Source: Balneolaceae bacterium
Lineage (GTDB): Bacteria > Bacteroidota > Rhodothermia > Balneolales > Balneolaceae
Direction: 5' to 3'
Assembly (NCBI GenBank): GCA_007129085.1
Contig: SKWF01000220.1
Coordinates: 1 to 6,186, forward strand
Length of the DNA stretch: 6,186 nt
Shown here: positions 1 through 5,053 of the stretch, piece after piece
Layout: every line of letters begins with the position of its first letter
How positions within the stretch are numbered: position 1 is the stretch's first letter
Notes under the pieces: model-generated
Told to the model about the DNA's origin: nothing
Database searches by the model: none
What the model saw: the letters and a program-made list of their open reading frames with translations, nothing else
Position numbers and translations under genes: made by a program

Positions 1-138
1 ACCCATTCGGTACTCATCAATGTCGGCCGTTCCGCCGTGGCCTGCGTCCAGAACAATTACTTTTTCGAGCAATGGGTTAGGTTGTGTACCGCACGAAATC
101 ATCAAGCCAATTAAACAGAGCAGAATTATAATTTTCAC
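1..138 (-). CDS. N-acetylmuramoyl-L-alanine amidase, lipoprotein (5' part only)
   Basis: Only the first 46 codons are in the window; the gene runs off the left edge. Translation from a GTG at 138 gives a short positively charged start, a hydrophobic stretch (residues 3-14) and a lipobox-like M-I-S-C with the lipidation cysteine at residue 16, so the product is probably anchored in a membrane as a lipoprotein. Residues 27-36 read VIVLDAGHGG, the N-terminal signature of the Amidase_3 family; His34 would be the first zinc ligand. These enzymes cut the amide bond between N-acetylmuramic acid and the stem peptide of peptidoglycan. The following T-A-x-x-D-x-Y-R pattern resembles a subgroup that I recall from Balneola/Rhodothermus-type bacteria. 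GTG is the only start codon between the upstream stop (154-156) and the signal sequence. The rest of the domain, including the catalytic glutamate, cannot be seen. It lies 67 nt downstream of the DUF779 gene on the same strand. Confidence 0.75.
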   Translation of the reverse strand, partial: MKIIILLCLIGLMISCGTQPNPLLEKVIVLDAGHGGTADIDEYRMG

Positions 139-196
139 GCCTATACCGATTTTTTAGATATTTTTTTGAAGGCGTAAAGTATAAAAATATTCGATT

Positions 197-215
197 TGCA
201 GACAGCTATTCTGCA
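197..215 (-). terminator. Weak hairpin at the 3' end of the DUF779 gene
   Basis: A perfect 6-bp inverted repeat (TGCAGA at 197-202, TCTGCA at 210-215) with a 7-nt loop overlaps the DUF779 stop codon. On the minus strand it is followed by AT-rich sequence with a run of five T about eight bases further on. The stem is short and the T run is not adjacent, so this could be a weak terminator or simply chance. Confidence 0.22.
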
Positions 216-577
216 TTCAGTGGTTCAAGATTCTCAAGCTGTTTTTCGGTAAACATTTTTGATTTAATTAGAAACCGTACACCCATCGGAATTTCGATAG
301 AAAAGCTTGAGCCGCGGCCTTCTTTTACATCAAGTGTAAGCTGCATGTATTGCCAATATTTAAACTGATCTTTTGCCATATAGAACGGAGCACCGTACAC
401 CTCGCCCAGTTTTACATCGCTTTTACCTACTCTGAATTGTCCCGCTTTATAGCACATAGGGGAAGACCCGTCGCAGCATCCGCCACTCTGGTGGAACATA
501 AGTTCGCCATGCTTTTCTCGTAGATCATCCATTATTTTTTTGGCATCATCAGTTATAAGAACTCTTTTTATTGGCAT
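206..577 (-). CDS. DUF779 family protein, aldehyde-dehydrogenase-associated
   Basis: The 123-residue product matches DUF779 (PF05610), a small cytosolic family of unknown biochemical function. Its genes are often found next to acetaldehyde-type aldehyde dehydrogenases, for example in mycobacteria. The hallmark segment is present at residues 28-42: F-H-Q-S-G-G-C-C-D-G-S-S-P-M-C. It contributes one His and three Cys that could bind metal or act in redox chemistry; that role is inference. A second conserved part, G-x-P-F-Y-M-x-x-D-Q-F-x-Y-W (about 62-75), follows, then a hydrophobic E-x-P-x-G-V-R-F-L end. I start the gene at ATG 577, where family members begin. A TTG at 601 would add eight residues with no Shine-Dalgarno site and no family match. 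The dehydrogenase gene lies directly upstream on the same strand, so a shared function is likely, although a terminator-like hairpin separates the two. The family call is firm; the function is unknown. Confidence 0.9.
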   Translation of the reverse strand: MPIKRVLITDDAKKIMDDLREKHGELMFHQSGGCCDGSSPMCYKAGQFRVGKSDVKLGEVYGAPFYMAKDQFKYWQYMQLTLDVKEGRGSSFSIEIPMGVRFLIKSKMFTEKQLENLEPLNAE

Positions 578-612
578 TGGACTAGTATTTACGATGATCA
601 AGGTTGGGATTT

Positions 613-632
613 AAAAATCCCCTTTCGAGGGA
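613..632 (-). terminator. Small hairpin with T run before the DUF779 gene
   Basis: Read on the minus strand, TCCCT-CGAAA-GGGGA (632 to 618) can fold into a 5-bp stem with one U-G pair and is followed at once by five T (617-613). It is short but has terminator layout. It lies 36 nt before the DUF779 ATG and about 25 nt after a stronger hairpin. It may be a second terminator, a leader structure or chance. Confidence 0.3.
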
Positions 633-645
633 GTGTGTTACGATA

Positions 646-680
646 CAAAAGAAATACCCCGGCCCAAACAGGCGCCGAGG
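646..680 (-). terminator. Rho-independent terminator after the aldehyde dehydrogenase gene
   Basis: On the minus strand CCTCGGC (680-674) pairs with GCCGGGG (663-657) to give a 7-bp GC-rich stem with one U-G pair and a 10-nt loop. T-rich sequence follows (TATTTCTTTT, 656-647). The wobble pair works only in minus-strand RNA, which fits a terminator for the dehydrogenase that ends at 696. Some read-through into the DUF779 gene would still be possible. Confidence 0.6.
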
Positions 681-695
681 TTGGGGTAACAGATT

Positions 696-2201
696 TTAGA
701 AAAAGCCCATTGCTTTCTTGTCATAAGAAATTAGCATGTTCTTAGTCTGCTGATAGTGATCCAGCATCATCTTGTGATTTTCTCGTCCGAACCCGGATTT
801 CTTATATCCACCAAATGCGGCGTGCGCAGGATATGTATGATAGCAGTTCACCCAAACTCGTCCTGCTTTAATAGCCCGCGGCACTTGATAAAGCTCGTGT
901 GCATCGCGTGTCCAAACCCCTGCGCCCAGACCATAAAGCGTATCGTTCGCTATCTCTATCGCTTCATCCACATCCTTAAATGTTGTGAGTGATGAGACAG
1001 GCCCAAATATCTCCTCCTGGAAGACACGCATGCTGTTATCACCTGAAAAGATAGTTGGCTGCACATAATATCCACCTGAAATACCGTTTCCATTGCCGAC
1101 ATCAGCTTTTCCGCCACCAACCAATACTTTGGCTCCTTCTTCACGGCCCACATCAAAGTAGTTCATGATTTTCTCAAACTGGTCATTTGACGCCTGTGCA
1201 CCAACCATCGTTTCATCATCTAGAGGATGGCCCATTTTGATCTTTTTCACGCGTTCAATAACACGCTCGGTAAATTCCTCTGCGATTGACTCCTGCACAA
1301 GAATCCGTGATGGGCATGTACATACCTCACCTTGGTTCAGCGCAAACAGCGCAGCCCCTTCAAGAACCTTATCAAAGTATTCATCATCAGCATCCATCAC
1401 GCTTTCAAAAAACACGTTCGGACTTTTGCCTCCCAGCTCCAGCGTTACCGGTATGATGTTTTCAGAGGCATACTGCATAATCAAGCGACCAGTCGTGGTC
1501 TCGCCGGTAAAAGCAATTTTTGCTATCCGCTCATTCGTTGCCAGCGGCTGACCCGCTTCCGGACCAAATCCATTCACAACGTTTAGAACTCCATCAGGAA
1601 TCACGTCACCAATCAGTTCCAGCATTACCATTATACTTGCCGGTGTCTGCTCGGCCGGTTTCACCACGGTACAGTTTCCGGCAGCGATAGCCGGAGCTAT
1701 TTTCCAGGCGGCCATCAGCAGAGGAAAATTCCACGGAATGATCTGCCCAACAACACCCAGCGGTTCCGGCAAGTTGATGGATACCGTATTGCTGTCATGC
1801 TCTGAAATACCTCCCTCCTGCGTTCGAATGGCCGCGGCAAAATATCGGTAGTGATCCACCACCAGCGGCAAATCGGCATTCATCGTCTCACGAATTGGCT
1901 TTCCATTTTCGATGGTCTCCACCCGTGCCAAAAACTCAAGGTTCTCCTCTATGATGTCGGCCATTTTATTCAGGACGGATGCTCGTTCAGCTGCCGACGA
2001 GCGGTTCCAGTCTTTAGCTGCTGTATGTGCTGCATCAAGAGCCGCTTCAATATCTTTTTCGTTGGATCGCGCTATTTTCGTGAACGGTTTTCCATCAACC
2101 GGCGAAATATTATCGAAATACTCTCCATCAATCGGGGCCACAAATTTTCCGCCGATGTAGTTATCATACTTTTCTTTAAACTTTGGACGTTCATGTAACA
2201 T
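696..2201 (-). CDS. Aldehyde dehydrogenase, AldB/AcoD/ExaC (acetaldehyde dehydrogenase) type
   Basis: This soluble enzyme should oxidise acetaldehyde or other short aldehydes to the acid with NAD(P)+. The whole protein resembles E. coli AldB and Cupriavidus AcoD, including the YDNxIGGxFVAP start and a C-terminal YDKKAMGFF. All key residues are present, numbered for the 501-residue form: oxyanion-hole Asn158 in PWNFP, Lys181 in the cofactor site, general-base Glu255 in LELGGKSPN, nucleophile Cys294 in NQGEVCTC, and EEIFGP at 396-401. Glu184 in KPAEQTP replaces the arginine I recall in NADP-using AldB, so NAD+ preference is inferred. I start at ATG 2201 because GGAG (2208-2211) lies six bases upstream. 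An in-frame ATG at 2213 adds four residues but overlaps that GGAG. The divergent AraC-type gene is the likely regulator. Substrate is not proven by the sequence. Confidence 0.96.
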   Translation of the reverse strand: MLHERPKFKEKYDNYIGGKFVAPIDGEYFDNISPVDGKPFTKIARSNEKDIEAALDAAHTAAKDWNRSSAAERASVLNKMADIIEENLEFLARVETIENGKPIRETMNADLPLVVDHYRYFAAAIRTQEGGISEHDSNTVSINLPEPLGVVGQIIPWNFPLLMAAWKIAPAIAAGNCTVVKPAEQTPASIMVMLELIGDVIPDGVLNVVNGFGPEAGQPLATNERIAKIAFTGETTTGRLIMQYASENIIPVTLELGGKSPNVFFESVMDADDEYFDKVLEGAALFALNQGEVCTCPSRILVQESIAEEFTERVIERVKKIKMGHPLDDETMVGAQASNDQFEKIMNYFDVGREEGAKVLVGGGKADVGNGNGISGGYYVQPTIFSGDNSMRVFQEEIFGPVSSLTTFKDVDEAIEIANDTLYGLGAGVWTRDAHELYQVPRAIKAGRVWVNCYHTYPAHAAFGGYKKSGFGRENHKMMLDHYQQTKNMLISYDKKAMGFF

Positions 2202-2207
2202 GTTAAT

Positions 2208-2211
2208 CTCC
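2208..2211 (-). promoter_or_regulatory. Ribosome binding site that decides the dehydrogenase start
   Basis: GGAG on the minus strand stands six bases before ATG 2201. The other candidate start, ATG 2213, shares its G with this site and has no Shine-Dalgarno sequence of its own, so 2201 is preferred. Confidence 0.55.
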
Positions 2212-2259
2212 ATTTATTAATCTGAACTTGTTTATTCATAGTGAGAAAAAAAGCGCTTC

Positions 2260-2275
2260 CAATCTTGGCCGATTG
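2260..2275. promoter_or_regulatory. Inverted repeat CAATC-N6-GATTG
   Basis: A 5-bp inverted repeat with a 6-bp GC-rich spacer sits in the gap between the divergent dehydrogenase and AraC-type genes, about 60 bp before the dehydrogenase ATG. A perfect 8-bp palindrome AAGCGCTT (2251-2258) adjoins it. Either may be a binding site, but both are short. Confidence 0.25.
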
Positions 2276-2281
2276 TTTCAA

Positions 2282-2305
2282 AAACTGACGCTATCGTCTC
2301 AGTTT
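2282..2305. promoter_or_regulatory. Candidate operator AAACTGA-N10-TCAGTTT
   Basis: A perfect 7-bp inverted repeat with half-site centres 17 bp apart lies in the middle of the control region shared by the dehydrogenase and the AraC-type regulator. Inner bases GACG/CGTC repeat the symmetry in a shifted register. The size suits a dimeric regulator. Which protein binds here is not shown by the sequence. Confidence 0.45.
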
Positions 2306-2318
2306 GGTTTATTAAACC
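2306..2318. promoter_or_regulatory. 13-bp palindrome GGTTTATTAAACC
   Basis: A perfect palindrome around a central T directly adjoins the longer inverted repeat to its left. A degenerate relative, GGTT-N7-AACC, follows at 2341-2355. Together with the neighbouring repeats it marks a dense protein-binding region between the two divergent genes. Confidence 0.4.
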
Positions 2319-2355
2319 GCTTTATATATCATATTTATTCGGTTCAACATTAACC

Positions 2356-2386
2356 TTTTTCTACCAACCTAATCCCGGTAGTTTTG
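2356..2386 (+). promoter_or_regulatory. Candidate Bacteroidota-type promoter for the AraC-type gene
   Basis: TTTT at 2356-2359, 19 bases, then TAGTTTTG at 2379-2386 fit the -33 TTTG / -7 TAnnTTTG pattern with one mismatch in the -33 box. The -7 box includes the TTG start codon at 2384-2386. Promoter and start therefore cannot both be used as drawn. Confidence 0.3.
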
Positions 2387-3298
2387 AACAGCCCATTTAC
2401 CCATACCGAAAAAAATCCCCCTCAAAAACTTGTTGAGAACCGTACAAGTTTTGCCGGTAGTGAGGCTGTTTTTTCTATCTACGACACGTATCAGGAAGCT
2501 CATCTGGTAGAATTGAAATCGGATAGCCCGATGTATTGCGGGATGATTACCGGCAAGAAGGTGATTCATTCCGGCGATGAAAAGCCATTTGAATTTACTC
2601 CAAGTGAGTCGCTGGTACTGCCACCGAATACAACCATTCACATCGACTTTCCAGATGCCAAATTAAACCGCCCCACAAAGTGCATAACAGTAGAGCTACC
2701 ACTTTCTCGGATTGATGATATTGTTGCCCGAATGAATGAACATCTACCACGGACCAAAACATCGGGAGAGTGGGAGTACGACGCCACCTCATCGGTGCAC
2801 TTTGCCAATACCGAATCCGTAGATCTGTTGATTCGAAAGCTATTTCATGTATTTACTGAAGAGCACAACCAGCGTGATTTGCTTGTGGATATGAATATTT
2901 CTGAGCTGATAGTGCATATGCTTCAGACCGAATCTAGAAATCTGTTACTCAAAAACTATAAAAAACATCTTACCAAAAGCGGGCTCTCTGCCGCCATTGA
3001 ATATATCTCCAACAATTTGGATCGGAACATCTCCATCGCTAAACTCGCAAAAGTTGCGTGTATGAGTAAGGCTTCATTTTACAGGTATTTTAATAATGAG
3101 TTTGGCTTGAGTCCCGTCGATTACATTAACAAAGAGCGCGTAAAAAAGGCGCAAAAGCTACTGCAGAACCAAAACCTGAACGTAACGGATGTGAGTTTTA
3201 AACTAGGGTACTCCAGCCTAAGCCACTTTATTAAACTGTTTAAAGAGCAGACAGGCACCACGCCAAAGCAGTATCAATTGAAAGTGTTGAGCGACTGA
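2384..3298 (+). CDS. AraC/XylS-family transcriptional regulator
   Basis: A 304-residue DNA-binding regulator. The C-terminal third is a typical AraC domain with two helix-turn-helix units: residues 216-244 (ISIAKLAKVACMSKASFYRY and on) and 265-297, which include the conserved D-V-S-F-K-L-G-Y-S-S-L-S-H-F-I-K-L-F-K motif and a G-T-T-P-K-Q-Y end. Residues about 25-120 look like a cupin-type effector domain (alternating beta-like strands, L-V-L-P-P-N-T); 140-200 are helical and may serve dimerisation. It is divergent from the aldehyde dehydrogenase across a palindrome-rich gap, so control of that gene in response to an alcohol or aldehyde is the likely role (inference). The TTG start is the only usable codon after the in-frame stop at 2351. 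The next options (TTG 2513, ATG 2531) would cut into the sensor domain. No Shine-Dalgarno site is seen, so the start is uncertain. Confidence 0.93.
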   Translation: MNSPFTHTEKNPPQKLVENRTSFAGSEAVFSIYDTYQEAHLVELKSDSPMYCGMITGKKVIHSGDEKPFEFTPSESLVLPPNTTIHIDFPDAKLNRPTKCITVELPLSRIDDIVARMNEHLPRTKTSGEWEYDATSSVHFANTESVDLLIRKLFHVFTEEHNQRDLLVDMNISELIVHMLQTESRNLLLKNYKKHLTKSGLSAAIEYISNNLDRNISIAKLAKVACMSKASFYRYFNNEFGLSPVDYINKERVKKAQKLLQNQNLNVTDVSFKLGYSSLSHFIKLFKEQTGTTPKQYQLKVLSD

Positions 3299-3372
3299 AA
3301 TAAGTTGCACTTCTCTCTCTTCTACTTTCTTGTAAATTTGTTAGACGTAGAGAATTACCACGCGCACTCTAC

Positions 3373-3702
3373 TTAACAATGTACCGATGATTCACCCAAC
3401 TTATTCAACAGGGCTCCCATCATTCCGCGAAGTTCATCAATACTCTCCACATTTAGGCAGTAGCATGTTTTCACGCCTTCAATATCTCCGGTTATAATTC
3501 CAGCTGTCTTTAATGCCTTTAAATGCTGAGAAACGGTTGACTGTGCAAGTGGCAGTTCTTCCGTGATGTCTCCACAAATACATGTACTCCGTTCGGCCAA
3601 AATTTCAAGAATTGCAATACGCGCCGGGTGAGCCAATGCTTTGGCATATTGGGCCATTCGCACCTGTTTCTTATCGAATTTTTCTGCTTTTGTAATTGCC
3701 AT
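3373..3702 (-). CDS. ArsR/SmtB-family metalloregulatory repressor
   Basis: A 109-residue winged-helix repressor. The order is typical: an N-terminal helix with K-A-L-A-H-P-A-R-I-A-I-L (21-32), Cys-Ile-Cys at 41-43 at the start of the helix-turn-helix, recognition helix around S-T-V-S-Q-H-L-K-A-L (55-64), and a wing with T-C-Y-C (79-82). The 41/43 pair sits where E. coli ArsR has its arsenite-binding C-V-C. Cys80, Cys82 and the C-terminal Cys109 could complete a thiol site. Such proteins leave DNA when they bind As(III), Sb(III), Cd(II), Pb(II) or a related thiophile; which one cannot be told here. The ATG at 3702 directly follows a promoter and overlapping inverted repeats, which indicates autoregulation. 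The divergent neighbour is a TRIC-type channel and no arsenic gene is in the window. The gene end faces the AraC-type gene 74 nt away. Confidence 0.94.
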   Translation of the reverse strand: MAITKAEKFDKKQVRMAQYAKALAHPARIAILEILAERSTCICGDITEELPLAQSTVSQHLKALKTAGIITGDIEGVKTCYCLNVESIDELRGMMGALLNKLGESSVHC

Positions 3703-3729
3703 AATCGTATATCGTGATTTTACGATTTA
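3703..3729. promoter_or_regulatory. Candidate ArsR operator
   Basis: Three ATCGT/ACGAT half-sites lie directly before the repressor ATG. AATCGTA (3703-3709) is a perfect inverted repeat of TACGATT (3721-3727), with an 11-bp spacer. In addition TATATCGT (3708-3715) pairs with ACGATTTA (3722-3729) at 7 of 8 positions with a 6-bp spacer. The position, over the expected transcription start, suits autorepression. Confidence 0.6.
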
Positions 3730-3757
3730 ATATACGGGGGTTATCCAACAAATCAAA
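3727..3757 (-). promoter_or_regulatory. Bacteroidota-type promoter of the ArsR-type gene
   Basis: On the minus strand a perfect -33 TTTG (3757-3754) is followed after 19 bases by TATATTAA (3734-3727), a -7 TAnnTTTG box with the last two bases off. Transcription would start near 3723, inside the candidate operator and about 20 bases before the ATG. Confidence 0.5.
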
Positions 3758-3830
3758 CAACCCAAACCATACACTCCCCTTCGCATTTTATAACTGCACA
3801 AAAGAATCACAGTAAAGTTCGCTTTTGGTC

Positions 3831-3862
3831 TTTGCCTTTTGCCACTCCACTCTCTATTGTTG
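3831..3862 (+). promoter_or_regulatory. Candidate Bacteroidota-type promoter of the TRIC gene
   Basis: TTTG at 3831-3834, 20 bases, then TATTGTTG at 3855-3862 match the -33/-7 pattern with one mismatch. The predicted start near 3866 is some 30 bases before GTG 3898. A TTG start at 3832 would fall inside the -33 box, so this site favours the shorter protein. Confidence 0.4.
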
Positions 3863-3897
3863 AGGGACACAAAAACTCCCACAGCAGACCGTTATAC

Positions 3898-4518
3898 GTG
3901 ATTCCATTTGACCTTTTTACCACGATTGATGCCATCGGAACCTTTGCTTTTGCAGTTTCCGGAGCTACCGCTGCCATCCGGAGCCGGTACGATATTTTTG
4001 GCATTCTGGTTCTCGCATTCGTTACCGCTATTGGAGGCGGTACAATCCGAGACCTGATGATCGGCAATACGCCCGTCAACTGGCTCACTGATTCCATCAC
4101 CATTTGGTCGGCACTTTTGGGATTTCTATTTGCCCTACTGCTGCACAACCGGATCGGAAAGTGGGAAGGCTGGCTCTTCTTTTTTGATGCGGCCGGGCTG
4201 GGAGTTTTTACCGTAACCGGAACACAAATTGCTCTTGAAGCGGGGATGGGCATCGGTATCTCCATTACACTGGGGGCTGTAACCGGCTGTTTTGGCGGGG
4301 TGATCCGTGATGTACTTGCTGCCACCAAACCACTCATCTTCCGCAAAGAAATTTATGCCTCAGCTTCTGTAATTGGCGGACTGCTCTACGTGATTATTCT
4401 AAAACTATTTCACGCACCCATAACTGCCCAAATAGTTGCAATATGCTCCATCCTTCTCATACGTTTTGTTGCCGTGCAATACCAGATGCAGCTTCCAAAA
4501 ATAGGAGGGCATAATTAA
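3898..4518 (+). CDS. TRIC-type trimeric cation channel family membrane protein (UPF0126, YicG-like)
   Basis: A hydrophobic inner-membrane protein of 207 residues, the usual length for prokaryotic TRIC channels (PF03458, old name UPF0126). About seven membrane segments form two similar halves. Each half carries the family motif: G-G-G-T-I-R-D at residues 46-52 and G-G-V-I-R-D at 133-138; the glycines kink the pore helices. Members conduct K+ and Na+ as trimers; some relatives have been linked to glycine transport, so the substrate is open. I chose GTG 3898, which gives a start at I-P-F-D-L-F next to the first membrane segment. The frame is open from TTG 3832, but that would add a 22-residue polar, low-similarity tail. 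No clear Shine-Dalgarno site is seen for either. The gene is divergent from the ArsR-type repressor and ends 1 nt from the convergent CHRD gene. Confidence 0.9.
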   Translation: MIPFDLFTTIDAIGTFAFAVSGATAAIRSRYDIFGILVLAFVTAIGGGTIRDLMIGNTPVNWLTDSITIWSALLGFLFALLLHNRIGKWEGWLFFFDAAGLGVFTVTGTQIALEAGMGIGISITLGAVTGCFGGVIRDVLAATKPLIFRKEIYASASVIGGLLYVIILKLFHAPITAQIVAICSILLIRFVAVQYQMQLPKIGGHN

Positions 4519-4519
4519 A

Positions 4520-4951
4520 CTAAAGGCGTGTTATCTGGCCACGAATTTCCCCTTGGCGATTTCTGTCTGATGTTATGTTAATATACATCAGACCTCGCCT
4601 TACGGCATTTCGCTGCGAGTCAGTAAGTATAAACTGATTATTCTCTGCGCGAATTACACCGCTTTTATTATCCTCACCCACCTCTACCGTAAGCCTGAAC
4701 ATACGGTGCCCCATCCTATCCCTGGCACCGTGGTGGATATAAGCTGATCTGTAATTGCCAATTAAATCACTAAACGTGCCCTTAACAGTTAGGGTATCAC
4801 CGTGAAGCGTTGCAGTTGTAATTCCCATTCCGGTTGTACGGACCACCGGCACTTGGTTGTATCCACCTAAAATTACATCTATAGATTTCTGGCCGTATGC
4901 TGAGCCGGCTAATGTTATAAATAGAACAACCAAAATTATTCGTAGTGCCAT
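4520..4951 (-). CDS. Secreted CHRD-domain protein
   Basis: The 143-residue product has a Sec signal peptide (hydrophobic core about 4-15; likely cleavage after A-Y-G at 18-20, leaving an N-terminal Gln) and then a single CHRD domain (PF07452), first known from chordin. Family marks are visible: N-Q-V-P-V-V near 32-37, G-D-T-L-T-V-K-G-T-F-S-D-L at 51-63, A-Y-I-H-H-G at 70-75, and the closing G-E-I-R-G-Q-I at 134-140. It should be a small periplasmic or exported beta-rich protein; the molecular function of bacterial CHRD domains is not established. No lipobox, anchor or sorting domain follows. ATG 4951 is well supported: AGGAGG lies five bases upstream, the best ribosome binding site in the window. 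The gene is divergent from a methyltransferase and tail-to-tail with the TRIC gene. Confidence 0.9.
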   Translation of the reverse strand: MALRIILVVLFITLAGSAYGQKSIDVILGGYNQVPVVRTTGMGITTATLHGDTLTVKGTFSDLIGNYRSAYIHHGARDRMGHRMFRLTVEVGEDNKSGVIRAENNQFILTDSQRNAVRRGLMYINITSDRNRQGEIRGQITRL

Positions 4952-4956
4952 CTTTT

Positions 4957-4962
4957 CCTCCT
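4957..4962 (-). promoter_or_regulatory. Strong Shine-Dalgarno site of the CHRD gene
   Basis: A perfect AGGAGG five bases before ATG 4951. It stands out because the other genes here have weak or no such site, which suggests high translation of the secreted protein. Confidence 0.75.
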
Positions 4963-4991
4963 GAACTCTTGTTAGTTTATATAACGTACAA

Positions 4992-5023
4992 CAAATGTTA
5001 AATAGATATACTATCTCCTCGAA
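4992..5023 (-). promoter_or_regulatory. Candidate promoter of the CHRD gene
   Basis: On the minus strand TTCG (5023-5020), 20 bases, then AACATTTG (4999-4992) resemble -33 TTTG / -7 TAnnTTTG with one mismatch in each box. It would give a leader of about 37 bases with the AGGAGG site in it. Confidence 0.3.
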
Positions 5024-5042
5024 AAATTTTCCGTGATTTACC

Positions 5043-5050
5043 TACCTTTG
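5043..5050 (+). promoter_or_regulatory. Perfect -7 box (TACCTTTG) at the methyltransferase start
   Basis: TACCTTTG is an exact TAnnTTTG match. Its position would put the transcription start at about 5054, the A of the ATG, that is, a leaderless mRNA. No TTTG is found at the expected -33 place, so the match may be chance. Confidence 0.3.
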
Positions 5051-5053
5051 ATT

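Noticed and set aside
756..2198. Several plus-strand open frames of 78-128 codons opposite the aldehyde dehydrogenase, and a minus-strand one at 956-1156 in another frame
   Set aside because: They lie inside a gene whose full-length product and active-site motifs are clear, and their products show no recognisable domain, signal or codon pattern.
2245..2275. Hairpin plus run of seven T in the dehydrogenase leader as an attenuator
   Set aside because: The CAATC/GATTG stem is only 5 bp and eight bases separate it from the T run; I keep it only as a possible protein-binding repeat.
2072..2281. A 69-codon minus-strand frame across the dehydrogenase start and its upstream region
   Set aside because: It overlaps the real start in a shifted frame and its product has no family features.
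2369..2792. Minus-strand open frames opposite the AraC-type gene
   Set aside because: They are shadows of the AraC-type coding frame; products are rich in Trp and His and match nothing known.
3347..3372. GTAGAG-N14-CTCTAC between the convergent AraC-type and ArsR-type genes as a terminator
   Set aside because: The stem is only 6 bp with a long loop and has no T run on either side.
3807..4346. A 179-codon minus-strand frame opposite the TRIC gene
   Set aside because: The product is low in complexity (Pro, Ser, Ile, Arg) and mirrors the strongly biased codons of a membrane protein; the TRIC motifs on the other strand are decisive.
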